Shown piece by piece: positions 45,550 to 57,969 of a stretch of 64,000 nt of DNA. The notes below the pieces were generated by a model. It ran no database searches. It had not been told where the DNA came from and was given only the letters and a program-made list of their open reading frames with translations. Source of the DNA: Thuidium tamariscinum (taxonomy: Eukaryota > Streptophyta > Bryopsida > Hypnales > Thuidiaceae); NCBI GenBank assembly GCA_947034885.2, contig OX344752.2, positions 19,530,001-19,594,000 on the forward strand, read 5' to 3'. The number at the start of each line of letters is the position of its first letter. Within the stretch, counting starts at the first letter, position 1. The position numbers and the translations under genes were made by a program.

Positions 45550-46340
45550 AGCTTTGATTGTTTCCAATCCGATACATGGGCATGCTGCAGGAATCAATGC
45601 CGCACTCTTGACTGCCCGTCGAGAATTTCTTCTTTGAAGTGGAGCGATTTCGGATCCGTCTCCGCAGGTTGATTAACTCTGTGCTGTGCTGGGCAATTCA
45701 AGTGGGAGGCTGTTGTAGAGTAGATTGCAATTTCTTGTTTAATTGTACGTGAACATACAGATGATTGTATTCGCCATGCATGTCGTGAGAAGGGGCATGA
45801 CTGAGTGATCGAGTGAGTGCAAGAGTTCAAGTCTGCGAGGTAGACCTCGATCAGAATCAGCGGTTTGTGTTAATTTTTTTGCAGCTTTTTGGTTTAGATT
45901 TTGTTTAATTAAGTCATGCACATCAAGTTGGATCGATTGAGTCGCCAGATGACTAACTGAACTTCGGCTCTTCTTCGGTTTTGTTGTGTGTTCACAAGAA
46001 ATGTGGACGTACCGAGAAGTTGCAAATAAGCATCTGAGGATGGTTAGTGTGACTAGATAATTGTCTTAATTAATTTTGGTTGGTAGTTTCGGTTATTCGT
46101 GCCTTGTTGGCAATTAAAAGACGATTTCAAGGCATTGTCAATATGTATTGTGTACATCATTTAAATAAAGTATGAAGCAATTATGTAAGTTATGTAAGTT
46201 TTCATCCCTAGCTCGCTCGCTAATATACATCATAAACTTGTGTTTTGGGTCTTTTGGGGCATTGTCTTAGTTGTAGATACACATTGAGAAAAGTTTATTT
46301 TTAATTGATGTCACTAGTTTATACATGGAAAATAGCTAAT
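45550..46340. other. 3' flank of the acidic repeat gene
   Basis: Probably the 3' untranslated region followed by spacer. The composition is balanced until about 46,000 and then becomes AT-rich. A short duplication, ttatgtaagttatgtaagtt, lies near 46180. No clear poly(A) signal was chosen. Confidence 0.4.
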
Positions 46341-46347
46341 TATGAGT

Positions 46348-47063
46348 AATTACAAGAAACACTGGTTCTATTTCCTATCACAATTGGAGTGACGTTCTTT
46401 TCTGCTATAACTTTTGAATTAAAAGATCTAAGAATATGAAATAATTAGTAGACCTTTCTAATTTGATGGTTTTCACATCTCTTATTTTTCAGAATTTTAA
46501 AAAATAAACTTATATTTAAAATTCATTTTTGTTAATTTGTCACAAATTGAGGTTTAGGGTTTTTCACTATGTTAGGAGTCCCCAAATTTAATAATCTAAA
46601 GCTAAAATTTTCATGAAGCATTTGCATAGTAGGAAAGAATATTTTTATTAAAAGGAGTCTAAAAATACATTATTTTAATATGTCCTCCGCTTGCATGCAA
46701 ATAACACTCCCAATCTCCCGTTGCATGTAATTTTTGAACATCAATGATGATGTTAAGATTTTTTTTTGTGAGATCTTATCACCATCAACTCTTCCCAAAT
46801 GGCCAATTTTTAGATTTAAGAAAAATAACTTTTCCTATTTTTTCATGAAATTTTATACTTTTCTAATTCTCTTTCTTAGAGAATTTTCCTAATTAAGCTT
46901 TTTGGAGTTTTTCTTTATAAGGTACCTAATTATTTAAGGTATATACATTGGACATATTTTTCATAATTTTTTTTAATTTATTTTTAAAATTAAATAGTAC
47001 TCCCCAAAGAAAAAGTATTGTATTGCAAAACATTGCAAAAATTGGGCAATGTTTCTTGCAATG
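46348..47063. repeat. element with ATTACAAGAAAC ends, related to 49930-50480
   Basis: The left end aattacaagaaacac and right end gtttcttgcaatg are inverted versions of each other and resemble the ends of the 25560-26688 element (cattacaagaaac). Internal blocks tttttgttaatttgtcaca and cccaaatttaat(a/g)atcta recur at 49980-50200. The flanking 3 bp do not match. Confidence 0.55.
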
Positions 47064-47239
47064 ACACCTATGATATATTTAGTAAAAATAGTAATTACAA
47101 CAATATTTGAAAATCAAATGAGGAATTTTACAATAAAAGTTGAGTTTTCAATTCAATGATGGTTCTTGTACAATTAGTTTGTTGTGAAATAAAATTTTTG
47201 AAACCCACTAATTAGTTTGTTTTTGAAATTTTGGTGTTG

Positions 47240-47870
47240 AATTTCTATAGTTAAGTATCTATCTTGGGCAATTGCAAAAAGCACTTGTTGATTTTGTTGT
47301 GTTTTTAATTTTCATGATTTTTTTTGAAGTACTTTAAAATTAGAAAATCAATTTTTAAATTTTTTTCAAAATATGACTAACATATATACCTTTAAGACAA
47401 AGGTACCCTAAGAAAGAATTGTATAGAAAAATTCTCTAAGTAGGAGACAAGTGCTAAGTCTCAAGAAAATACATACTTTCATATTTTAATTAGGAAAAAA
47501 TAGTAAGAATAAGTAAATACAAAAAATAAAAATGGACTATTTGCAACAACTATATGATGATGGTCATTCACCAAAAAATCCACCAAAATAATATTCTATA
47601 TGTTTCAAAATACAAGTAGAAAAAGTTCACTTTGTAGACTTCTACACCACATAAAATTAACTATAATTTCTAAAAATCCTTCTATGTAGAGCTAGAAGTC
47701 TATTAGAAGACCATCTCGTCCAAATTTCATTTCAAAATCATTACAATGAGGTACTATTTAGTACTAAGAAAATCCTAACGTGCAAAGTGTGACATTCAAT
47801 CAGGGTCTATTTTTGGATAGGAAATTATTTTTGAAAATTATGAAAAATTAGGGAATGTGTATAATAGTCA
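47240..47870 (+). repeat. long repeat, empty-site partner of 48960-49730
   Basis: Blocks aagacaaaggtacc, aagaattgtatagaaaaattc, gatggtcattcaccaaaaa, acattcaatcagggt and tatttttggatag occur in the same order in both copies. This copy lacks the CACTA MITE that interrupts the other. Confidence 0.85.
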
Positions 47871-47879
47871 TCAACGGCC

Positions 47880-48150
47880 CTTTTTCACTTTTTGAAAAAG
47901 TGACAAGATGGCGATCGCTTCAAATTTGGTGAAGCATTGTATTTCTACATTCTTCCATCTTTTGGACTTAAAAACACTTTTCTGTCATATTTATACACTT
48001 TTTCATCCAAATTTGGTAACTTCATCCATATTTTAAAGATTATTGGAATTTTTTTGGCAAAAAGAGATTACTTTTATTGGCAAAAAAAAGACATTTATTT
48101 TGAAATGGTGCAATCTGGCCCCATGGTATCGGAAAAAAAAAGGTTGGTCA
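47880..48150 (-). repeat. reverse copy of the 4030-4245 repeat
   Basis: The reverse complement matches 4050-4245 closely, including atatggatgaagtt, gatgaaaaagtgtat and tacaatgcttcaccaaatttgaag. The far end ggcaaaaaaaag and aaaaaggttggt recalls the terminal repeat of the other copy. Confidence 0.75.
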
Positions 48151-48531
48151 TGAGTACCTTCCCTATAAATCTTGAGTCATTTAAAGCCAAAACATAGAAG
48201 TTATGGCCAAAAAATAAATCAACACACAATGTGTGATACAAAATAGGACAAGCATTTCTTACAATCACCTTTTTCTTGGCTTCTTGATTGAGGCTAATGC
48301 TGTGATAACAATCACTAAATCCACAACTACCACAATCTCATTGTTTGTTTAAATATATGGCTTAAATCTAGTTTTTGTTGATTTGGTCATTGTTTTTTTT
48401 GTTAGTGGCTTAAATCTAGGCTTGCTGGAAGCTAACTTTGCTTTCTAGCTACTCACCGAAAATCAATTTTAAATTTGTTATAGTTGTTACAATCTTCTTC
48501 AAAACTGCCACTCCAAAATCAAAGCGGCAAT

Positions 48532-48947
48532 GTAAGGTAGAAGGCTCAGAAATGGAGCATCTAAGGGCTGATCTGCCTTTTTCATGTAATTAAACAAACG
48601 GAAATATTTCTAGCCCATTTTTCAGACGAAGAAAAATAGATGAGGAATCTATCACAAGTGATTCCATATTTTTTGGAGCGTTTTTGAATTAGTTATGAAT
48701 TTTCAAACAAAATGGGTTGTAGGTCTCTATTTATGTCCCTAGATCCTCCATGAATGGTTCACTTGCAATTTCAAAGAAAAGATGGAAAAGCAAGGAGAAT
48801 GATTGGCTCTCACTATTCCCAATGCTTCTATCTTCATTTCATTCAATGAGTATAGAGGTCCATTTAAGAACTACATATTGTCCATTTCAATGCCTTTTAT
48901 AGGTTCCATTTTTAATGCCCGCTCTATTTTAGAGCCTCCTACCTTAC
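48532..48947. mobile_element. family E element, 416 bp
   Basis: GTAAGGTAGAAGGCTC at the left matches GAGCCTCCTACCTTAC at the right in reverse complement with one mismatch. The body (gagctgatct-like, ttcatgtaatt, ttttttggagc) is also seen in a fragment at about 6560-6780. Flanks GCGGCAAT and CCTCCAAT agree at five of eight bases. Confidence 0.72.
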
Positions 48948-48959
48948 CCTCCAATACTT

Positions 48960-49730
48960 AAACATTAGAGTGATTGCAAGAAATATCTATTGATTTTGTT
49001 GCATTTTCATGATTTGGAGGAGTATTTTAAAATTAGAATTTTTTTTTAAATTAAAAAAATATAATTAATTTATACACTTTTAAGACAAAGGTTACTAAGG
49101 AAGGAATTGCATAGAAAAATTCCTAAAGTAGGAGAACTTGAAAAGTGCCAAACCTCAAGAAAATAGGTACTTGGATGTTTAAATGAGTTAAAAAATATCA
49201 AAAATAAATAAATATAGGAAATAAAAAGGAATTTATTTGTAAAAACTTTGTAGAGATGGTCATTCACCAAAAAAAAACGCTCACTTTCTAAACTTTTACA
49301 CCATACAAAATTAATTATTTTTGAAATTCCTTCAATCATTAGCTATAAGCACTACAAGAGGATGGGATCTTTTAAGTAGTATCCTAGACATTATGTCTTT
49401 TAAGTAATGTCTTTAAATGTGTCTTTTAAATAAAATTTTATTGAAAAGACTAGCTTTTCAATAAAATTTTACTTAAAAGATGCAATAAAAAACATTACTT
49501 AAAAGACATGATGTTTAGGACACTACTTAAAAGACCCCATTCTCTTGTAGTGAAGTATACTAGAATACCATCTCATCTAAATTTCAATTCAAATTCTTTT
49601 TTTCGATATTAAATAGTACTAAAAACCTCCAAATTGGCAATTGCAACATTCAATCAGGGTTTATTTTTGGATAGTAAACTATTTTTGAAAATTATTATAA
49701 AATTAGGAAAGGTCTATAATGATCATGTGT
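48960..49730 (+). repeat. long repeat interrupted by a CACTA MITE
   Basis: This is the second copy of 47240-47870. The MITE at 49350-49552 splits it where the other copy reads gagctagaagtctattag without interruption. Confidence 0.85.
49350..49552. mobile_element. CACTA-type foldback MITE, TSD AAG
   Basis: It starts CACTACAAGAGGATGGG and ends CCCATTCTCTTGTAGTG, with AAG at 49347-49349 and 49553-49555. The arms are reverse complements nearly to the centre. The paralogous copy at about 47690 carries a single AAG, an empty-site proof. Confidence 0.95.
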
Positions 49731-50479
49731 ATAAATAAGCTATCTTTGCCAAGCTACACTCACTCACTTAAAATAAGTTCCAAATTTGTACATTGTAGAG
49801 TTTCCAATTTCTTTCATCAAAGTCATTATTCAAATATCTAAACCCCAATATATTGTCAAGTCAACCACTAAAATAGCCATCACTACTTCATTATTTCTCC
49901 AAATTGCCATAGAATCAACATTTCGGTTGTTGCAAGAAACATTGATACTAGTTATCTGTCATGATGTGTAGAGGTGTGTGTTTTAGAGCGTATGCTTAGA
50001 ATAATTTTTGAAGCATAATTCATATAATCTTGAAATTTTTATTGGACACAGTTATCTTGAGTATAATCATAAATTATATATTTTTCAATTCTTAAAAATC
50101 CTTTTGCTTTTGAAATTCATTTTAATCAATTTTTCACATTAAAATTTTAAAAAACTGTACAAAAGAATACCCAAATTTAATGATCTAGGGCATAGTTTCT
50201 TTTAGTAGATTATTTGTTCAATAGGTAGGTATGTTTCTTCAAAGGTGTCTAAGAATATGTTATTTTTTTCCTCCACATTTTTGCAAATAGAATTCTTTCA
50301 AGTGCACACTTTTAAAAATCAAATAATTCACAATAATATATATTTTTAGTGAAGTCTCTTTGCCATGAAGTCCTCTCAAATGGTCAATATTTAATTTCTT
50401 TTTATATTTATATTTATATTTTTTGCAAATTATAATGTCAAAATGTCTATTTTCTTCAAAATTTTGGATCATTCTCTAT

Positions 50480-50701
50480 AAGGGTTGCTATTATGTGAGC
50501 CTAGAAGTGTGAGCCTATAAACCTAGAAGACTATATACCTATAATATAAATGTCTGTATTAAAAAGAACTTTTATGATTGTAGTGTATTTATATTATAGA
50601 TGTTTATGTATAAGCACCTTCAATAGTGGTAGTATATCTACTTATATATGTATTCAAGGCTCACATGCTCACATTTCCTTGCTTACATACTAGCACCGTT
50701 G
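50480..50701 (+). mobile_element. family D MITE, 9-bp TSD
   Basis: It opens aagggttgctattatgtgagc and closes gcttacatactagcaccgttg. The flanks ATTCTCTAT (50471-50479) and ATTCTGTAT (50702-50710) match at eight of nine bases. Same family as 14695, 53424 and 54613. Confidence 0.82.
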
Positions 50702-50709
50702 ATTCTGTA

Positions 50710-51940
50710 TCACAAATAAATTTTGATATAGATTTTTATTGGTCTAAATTTTTGAAAATATTTATTTTTAGTGTTATACTAATTATCTTTGCTTTAACCC
50801 GTAAATGCCCAAGGCACCAAACTCTAGTGTTTGTAAAACTTTGAAGTTAAATAAAACCAAACCAAATTTCTATTTTTAGAAGTTTTTTTTGAAGTCTAGT
50901 TTTAGTGTCAAAAATCTGATTTGGAAAATTAATGATAGTGATTTTTGTATTCTAGATTTTTTGCAAAGGTACCCATCGCAATCTTGACTTTCCATAGTGA
51001 CTGTTGAGAATTCTTTAAAATGAGCTTCAAATACACTAGATTTTGGAGAAAAAATCTCAATCAAAATTCATTTACAAAATTTGTAGAGTAGATTTTGAGA
51101 GGCCATAAATTAATTGGAGTTTTCCATGTTACCCCCTTTGACCTCATATATTTTTGGTCACCAACTTTTCAAATTTGACTTATGAAAAGAAGATAGAAAT
51201 ACTTTACATCACTTTAATTTGCAGTTTTAACACCCTTATAGTCAAATATTATAATCTTTCATTCCATAAGTGATATTGTTGTGCCGTTTTCTTTTCCTAG
51301 ACGATTTCTAAGTAAACATGTCTAGTTTGAATTTTTATAGTTACAATTCAAAAAAATTATACAACTTATCATAATTTTGGCATTTTGTTCAAGTTAGAGC
51401 AAATTCTAAGAAGCTCAAAACAAGGTTTGAACATTTAGGGGTTAAAAGTTTTTTTTACCAAAAGTCATTGTATTGGATGTACTAGCCAAAATAGGTTTCT
51501 AGAGCAAATCAATAGGTCATTGTTGCAATCACACATTTCAAGAAAATGGGCCTAAATGTGACCCCTAAATTGAACCATTAGTGACGTCACTGTCTTTTTG
51601 AAATTTCAAATAAATTTGTTCTCAAAAAAATAATTAAAAAAACTAATAACTTTAAAATTACAGTCCTTAATTACTAGCCAAAATTCTACTAGGTAAGCTA
51701 AGACTTTGATTTAGACTCTTCATTTTTTTAATAGTAATATCTCTATTGGTAAAGACTTGAAGGGCCCCATTAAAAATAAAATGGGGCCTCCAAGAAACTC
51801 TTTTAGGATTGTTTCCTAAAACTATTTCCAATGTTGCAAATTAGACATTACTACTGGTTTGAATTTTCAAATTTAAAAAAAAATTTAGAATGTGTTAAAA
51901 AACAAAAAAATATATTTAAAAAAATAAAATTAGAAAAAAA
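50710..51940. other. gene-free AT-rich stretch
   Basis: It contains family A end motifs (tttaacccgtaaatgcccaagg near 50795 and acatttaggggttaa near 51425) about 640 bases apart, so a diverged family A copy probably lies between them. No exon was seen. Confidence 0.45.
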
Positions 51941-51944
51941 TTTA

Positions 51945-52232
51945 ATGGTGAATTTTATTAAAATGGCAAAATTCCACTACTTTGACGCTTTTTGCAGTTC
52001 AGACTATGCAATCTGAAATCTAAATCAATCAAATGTTTTTGAAATCTATATCGATCCAAGATGTTTTAGACCGCGCAGTCTGAAATCTAAACAAGTCATA
52101 GATATTTGAAGTCCATATGTGTTACAAATGTATGAAAATCTTTACATGTCCTAGATGTTAGCTTTTAGTTCAAATTGCACGGTCTAAAAAAATGGTATAT
52201 GGAATACCACCATTTTAATAAAATTTTCCATC
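51945..52232. repeat. foldback repeat (family F), longer copy
   Basis: The ends gaattttattaaaatggc and ccattttaataaaatttt form a terminal inverted repeat. The interior has repeated cagactatgcaatctgaaatct-like blocks, one inverted against the next (agaccgcgcagtctgaaatct). The shorter relative is at 42640-42832. Confidence 0.65.
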
Positions 52233-52649
52233 CTAAAAATATCTAATAACTAATAAAAATAATAATTTAATTAATACTATCTGACGTCGTTGTCACATGA
52301 CCACATCATATTGTTGTTGATGGACTTTGATTTGTATTTGTTCATTAGAAATCAACTCTAAGTATTCTTAGAAACATCTTCAAAATGGGAACAAACAATG
52401 GGAATTTTCTTTATACTCATGTGAAGGATATGAAAAAATATATTTTAAAATTTCCTTGAGTAGGAATATGTTTCCTACTATGCAAATAAATCATGGAAAT
52501 TCCAATTCCAAATCATTAAATTTGGAGATTCCTAATGTACTAAAAAACCTTAAATGTCACATTACAATAAATAAACAAAAATGATTTTTAAATATAAAAT
52601 GATTTTTAAATTTGAAAAAAAAAGGATGTCTATACCATCAAGTTAGACA

Positions 52650-53420
52650 AATTCACTAATTATTTTATGTTTTTTAGAATAGGGATTCAAAAATTATAGC
52701 AAGAAACAACAATGTAACTACAGTTGTGACGGTAAGTAGGATAGTTGTTTCTTGCAATGACCTAGGAGAATTTTCAATTGTACAAGTTCTTGTCCACAAT
52801 GTGTCTATAGGTAAGATGTTGGATCTATAGTTGGACAACTTGCCTTTAGATCTAGTTGGTGGCATGGTGAGCTATTTTGTAGGGACTTTGATATTGGGAA
52901 GCATGTTTTACTACATCCTGTCCTTAAGGATACAAGTGTTGAAGTTCATGGTTGTGGTCACATACCATAACGACTACCACCACTAACTAAAGGTAGCCCA
53001 TTTTATTAAAGACAGTGCCATCAACTTTAGTACCTCACGTTTGTCGCTTGTTTTGAAGAGTTGTTGGGGAGATTGGTAACGTTGGGCACATCTAGTTCAA
53101 GAGCCACATCAAAAGAAGTCGATACACAAAAGGATTCACAAACATGAGGATGTGTTGGTGGTAGTGCCAACTTCGAGAAGCAAGCTTCTTTTGTTCATCT
53201 TACCTACAATGGTGGAGAATGCATGGGCTACACCATTGTTGTCATTTTTCCATTTGTAGTGTTGAAGAAAGAGATGGTGTTTTGTATGTAGAGGTTAGAG
53301 CTATCAATGCATGTGTATTTGGAAGACTCATGGGCTAGGTCAAGTTTTGTGGACATTGCCCTAGTATTCATGGAGAATTATGTGTCGTTAGATTTCTAGA
53401 ATAACTTGAAATGGTTGCAT
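52650..53420. other. less AT-rich stretch, possibly a decayed gene fragment
   Basis: Base composition rises above the surroundings, and phrases look codon-like, but every frame has stops. A small hairpin, agcaagaaacaac with gttgtttcttgc, lies at 52694-52743. A similar composition continues after the MITE at 53663-54110, so the MITE may have inserted into it. I recognise no protein. Confidence 0.35.
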
Positions 53421-53423
53421 GGA

Positions 53424-53662
53424 CACGGTTGCTAGTATGTGAGCATAGAAGTGTGAGCTTGTGAGCCTCAAAGATGATGCACCTCTAGTATAGGTACTTA
53501 AACTATAGAAACCTTCTATGATAAGAGTGTATTTATATTATAGGTACCTATATTATAAACATTTTTACTATAAACACCTTCAAAGGTAGTAGTATATCTA
53601 CTTATATACATATTAGAAGCTCACATCCTCACATATTCATGCTCATACGCTAGCATCATTGG
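53424..53662 (+). mobile_element. family D MITE, 9-bp TSD
   Basis: It runs from cacggttgctagtatgtgagc to gctcatacgctagcatcattgg. The flanks TTGCATGGA (53415-53423) and TTGCACGGA (53663-53671) match at eight of nine bases. Confidence 0.82.
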
Positions 53663-54612
53663 TTGCACGGAGAACATCAATTCACTAGGATTGTGGTAGA
53701 TGAGTGCCACCTAGTACTCATGACATCTATATAGTGGTTAGAATTGCATAACTTGGCACACATTCTGAAAGTACTATGCCCATTGTTTTTTTATTATCAG
53801 TATTGCTCTTGGACATGGAAGGCAAACCAAAGAAATTTTTTAGGTCTTGCTTTTCCATTGTCTAAACTTTTAATCTTTTATAAATTGTCCCATCTTGAGC
53901 TATAAAGTTTTTAGGTCTATAAGCTTGAAGGAAAACGCATTCTTAGTAGTCTTGGCACTAAGGATGAAGGCTTTAAAGGCCAAGATCAACAATTGACAAC
54001 AAAACTTGTGAACTTACTCTACTAGCACAACTTCACCATCCTACATTACTACATGAATTTAGATGAAGATGAGAAGGTGGAAGCTATCAATGCTTGGCTA
54101 TCAATGTATTGTACTTCTGTTTTTTCAAAGTTTTGGGAGATCTCTAAAGCTAGTTTTTTTTTATATAAATAGAATATTGTACTTTATAAAAGTTGAAGGT
54201 CTAAGCACAAACTAGAGTACAATATTTATGAGATCTTGTATATGTTGTAAAGGATGTATAGCTTTGAAAGTACCATTCTTGACATGTACAAAAATACAAG
54301 GTATATTTGTAGAAGAAAACAATAACTTGGAAATTCCTTGTCAAGGTTTGAAATTGAACTTTATTGTAAAAAATCCCCTATATAATTTTTTTAATGAAAT
54401 TCTTCTTAAAAACTATAAATACATGATTCTATTACTTTCCATTTTTAATTTTTTGTTGGATTTTTGGTTGATTTTTAGACAAACTTCAACATTATTTTTT
54501 TGTATTTGAGTTTTGTATATTTTTAAGACAATTTCCCTACATAAAACATGAGTAATTTTTTCTACAATGGTCTCTGTAAAATTCCCTATCTAACATATAC
54601 AATGTTTTTTTT

Positions 54613-54839
54613 CAACAATGCCAATGTGTAAACATGAAAATGTAAACATGTAATAAAACCTTAAGTCTATACAAAAGTGCATACACTTCAACCATTGAAG
54701 GTGCTTATAACACAAACACCTATAGTATAAATATACTATAATCATAGAAGGTTTCTTTAATAAAGACACTTTATACTATACGTGCATGGTCTTCTAAGCT
54801 TATGGGCTTATACTCCTAGGCTCACATGATAACAACCTT
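54613..54839 (-). mobile_element. family D MITE, reverse orientation
   Basis: The left end caacaatgccaatgtgtaa and right end gctcacatgataacaacctt are the two family termini in reverse. The body contains the reverse complements of gaaggtttct and actatagtatattta blocks. The 9-bp flanks agree poorly, so this copy is older. Confidence 0.7.
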
Positions 54840-54844
54840 CATTT

Positions 54845-55285
54845 TCCTATCGAGAGAATTTTCTATAAAATGCCTAAAAGGGATACAAAAAATACTCCTT
54901 GTTTTTTCAAAGTAGGAACTTGGGTTGTAATTGAAGTTATATTCTATAAAAAAAAGTAGTAGAAGTTATTACAACTACAATCACCACTCAAATAAGAATA
55001 TCAAGAAGCTTCATTTGCCTATGCGCTTAGCCTATGTAGCAAAGGTATGCCAAAATGATTTTCCAAACTTCATTTATCAAGGGCCTTCTTAGTAAAGTGA
55101 AGTGGTGGTTAAGTTGTTGTTTGGTGCTATATTGGTTGTCAATTCACAATCTTAATTTATTTCTCAAATAGAAAAAAATTGATTTAGAAATGAAATCAAT
55201 GGAAAATAAAACCCTAAAATGCAATAAATGTTTTGTTTTATGGTTGATAGAAAAATAATATGGGATTCAATTTGATGAATAAATT
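54845..55285. other. gene-free spacer
   Basis: AT-rich sequence without exon or repeat signals that I can support. Confidence 0.35.
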
Positions 55286-55289
55286 CAAT

Positions 55290-55970
55290 TTAATTATATT
55301 TTTCATTTATGGAAACATGAAACTTACTATTCATCTTGAAAACATGTCTAGGAAGCTTGTAAGATAATTCATCCTATTAGGTTAATTCCATTTTTGTAAA
55401 AAATTCTTTAGTTTAATGGAGGTAGCTTTTGTTAGCAAGAATGTCAATCAAGATTTTACAATTGATTGGATTTTCTTTCTCCAAATCTTCAAATTCAGTT
55501 CATTCCAAGCTGCATTCTAGAATTGGTATTGTTCACTATAGATGGGAGCATTTCCATTCCTTCCAACTATTGTGTGGGCTTTCTCACCTATAAATAAATG
55601 TTTTGTAGCCTACATAGCCTATTTGTCATGTGCTTAAAATTTCTTTTGACGATGTTGTAGTTTCTTACTCAAGATGTACAGAAGATGCAAGTTTATTAAG
55701 TAGAGCACATTGAAGAAATAAGTTGAATTTATAATTTTTTTTTGTTTGTGAGAGTTTGATGAAGGAAGAGGCTATGATGTTGATATGAGTTGCAAATTGT
55801 TTGATTCTTATAAGCATGATATATTTAAATCACATGAAGAATTTTTTTTTGGGGCAAAGACCTATAAATTGGGCCCAACTACAATATTGCAATGGATAAT
55901 GTTTTAAATAAAAAGGCAAAAAAGTTCACATATTGTGTGTTTTGGAGATGTTGCTTTCAAGGGGACACAA
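55290..55970 (+). repeat. second copy of the 41860-42630 long repeat
   Basis: Block order matches the first copy: tctaggaagcttgtaagataattcatcc, ggaggtagctttt, attgattgga, ccaaatcttc, agttcattccaagc, caagatgtacagaag and aaaaaagttcacatat. All frames are broken here too. Confidence 0.7.
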
Positions 55971-55974
55971 TAAT

Positions 55975-56770
55975 ATAAATTTAACAATTTTCTACAAACA
56001 AAATTTCCAATAAAATTACTAATCAAATCTTCATTAGAACTTTGTGAAATTTAGTACATGTTTGTCTCTGAGAATACCCTTGAGCTTATAATGTCAGAGG
56101 CTATAAAATAGTGTTGATAGGGCGATACAATGAGGTCGCAAATAAGCTTATAGGGCTCACTAGTTGGTCAAACCATTCTACCTAATTGACACTATCTTCT
56201 TCCAACTTCTCTAACATTAAACTTGGAATGACATGGGGTTATCTTAGAGATTATCTTTTCTAAAATTATCGTGGAAATAATTGATATAAATAAAATTCAA
56301 AAGAACTCATTCAAAATCAAACTATTGCAAAAGATTTTACTCTCCTAATTTTGAAGATGAATAGTTGCAATTTTATCCTATAGAAAAGAATGTCTTATCA
56401 TTCATCATATATATTAGATGTTTACAATGTCCTTCATGGATTAACCTTGTAATGCTCCTACAAAGAGTAAGTGTCCAATGGATGGCAAGGAATTCTTGCA
56501 AGTAAAACAAAAGTGCAATTTTCATCCTTGGAATTTTAAACAAAATCATGAGGAGGTCTTGGCCAATAGTTTGGGCTCCAGTGAATATCTTTGAATTACT
56601 TAAAGTAAATGATTTGCATTGTTTCAGAAGGGGTGATTTTTATAGAGACCAACTTGTTCTTATAGGGTTAAAGACTTATATATTTGATTTTAAATATATG
56701 AAATATGCTACAATCACCAAATTGATTGGCCTTAGAGGTCATGGATTTATAGTTGGCAAAATTGGTAGTC
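55975..56770. other. gene-free spacer
   Basis: No exon, terminal repeat or RNA gene recognised. The open frame at 56548-56778 runs into the family A end and has no motif. Confidence 0.35.
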
Positions 56771-56774
56771 CACC

Positions 56775-57722
56775 ATAACCTTTAAAGAACCAAACTACGT
56801 TTTTGGCAATATAGAAATTTTGAGAAAGCAATTGTGATTCAAGATTTTATTTTTATTTTTTTAAAACTTTTGGCACAACATTTTCATAAGAGTAGCTTTA
56901 AGGCCCAATAATTCTTTCATAACTTTTGATTACAAGGTTAAAAAGTCATTGTATGATATGTAATTTTTAGTATTTAGATGGCAACCTAGGCAATCCAAAA
57001 GAATCCTAGAATATCAATTTTTTGAGAAATTGAAATTTGAGATTGGTTCTTTAGATTTTTTTCTCTCTCTATAAAAAGATTTGAATCATTCTATTTTGAT
57101 TAATGAAACAAAAATCATAAGGAATTTTGGTTTAGAAGCTGTGAAGGATTTACTACTCTAAAATAAACTTTTAAGTCATTGTTTAACTCAATTTTAAAAA
57201 AATTTGTAAGAAAATAAAAATATTGGCTATAATTTGTTTATTACAACATTAAAACCATTGGGATTGACATTTTTTGAATTTCGTAAATAAATTATTAACA
57301 ATTTAATATTTTGAATCATTTTCTACTTCATTGTACTTACTATTTTGTTCCTGTATGTTATGCAATTCCAAATGATTTGAACATTTTCAAACATCTAGAA
57401 AAATTTCATTGAATCAAAAGAGTGACAACCATTTTGGACATTTTTTCATACAAATGAGAGCTTATGAAGTGCAATTGCCCAATTTTTTAGAAGGCCCCAA
57501 AAGAAATTTTGTCACCTCAAATGCTAATATCTTGCAATCTACAAGGAGAATATTTTGAAATCTTTCCACATCTTAAACCATCTTACTACAAGATCCTATG
57601 GTTACATGTGTTTAGAAAACGTTTTTTTTTTCTAAAATTTTATATTCGTATTAAAAATGATAGTTTTGGAACATTTTCTAATGACAATGTAGTCAAAAAC
57701 CATTGGGGATTAATTAATTGCT
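56775..57722 (-). repeat. family A dispersed repeat, reverse orientation
   Basis: Beginning ataacctttaaag, blocks follow in the reverse order seen at 23235-24200: cataacttttgattacaagg, gatatgtaattttt, gaatcattctattttgatt, atcttgcaatctaca, tactacaagatcctatggtt and atgatagttttgg. It ends at the edge of the hAT MITE at 57726. Confidence 0.65.
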
Positions 57723-57725
57723 CAC

Positions 57726-57969
57726 TAGGGCTTTTTTTCATAGTGGCGACATTAAATGTTAAAGGGATGCTCCAAATTGCAACATTCATCCACTTTTTGA
57801 ATGTATAGTATGATTTTCATCCAAAATTAGGTGAATTCATCTAATATTTTTCTGTATTTCAAAGTCATCTAGTGTTTTCATCCAAGTTTTCCGGTATTTT
57901 TTGGGGTATTTTTTAGCCAGATTATTTTTTGGGTGCAAACTGGCACCAAAAAGCCCCCCAAAAGCCATG
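57726..57969. mobile_element. hAT-type MITE, 244 bp
   Basis: It starts TAGGGCTTTTTTT and ends CCCCCCAAAAGCCATG. The interior gggatgctccaaattgcaac and ttttcatccaaaattagg blocks are those of 21225-21485. The flanks TTGCTCAC and TCACTCAC agree at six of eight bases. A further g+c-richer piece to 58140 ends in aaaaaaaaaccctg and may be a second, nested element. Confidence 0.75.
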
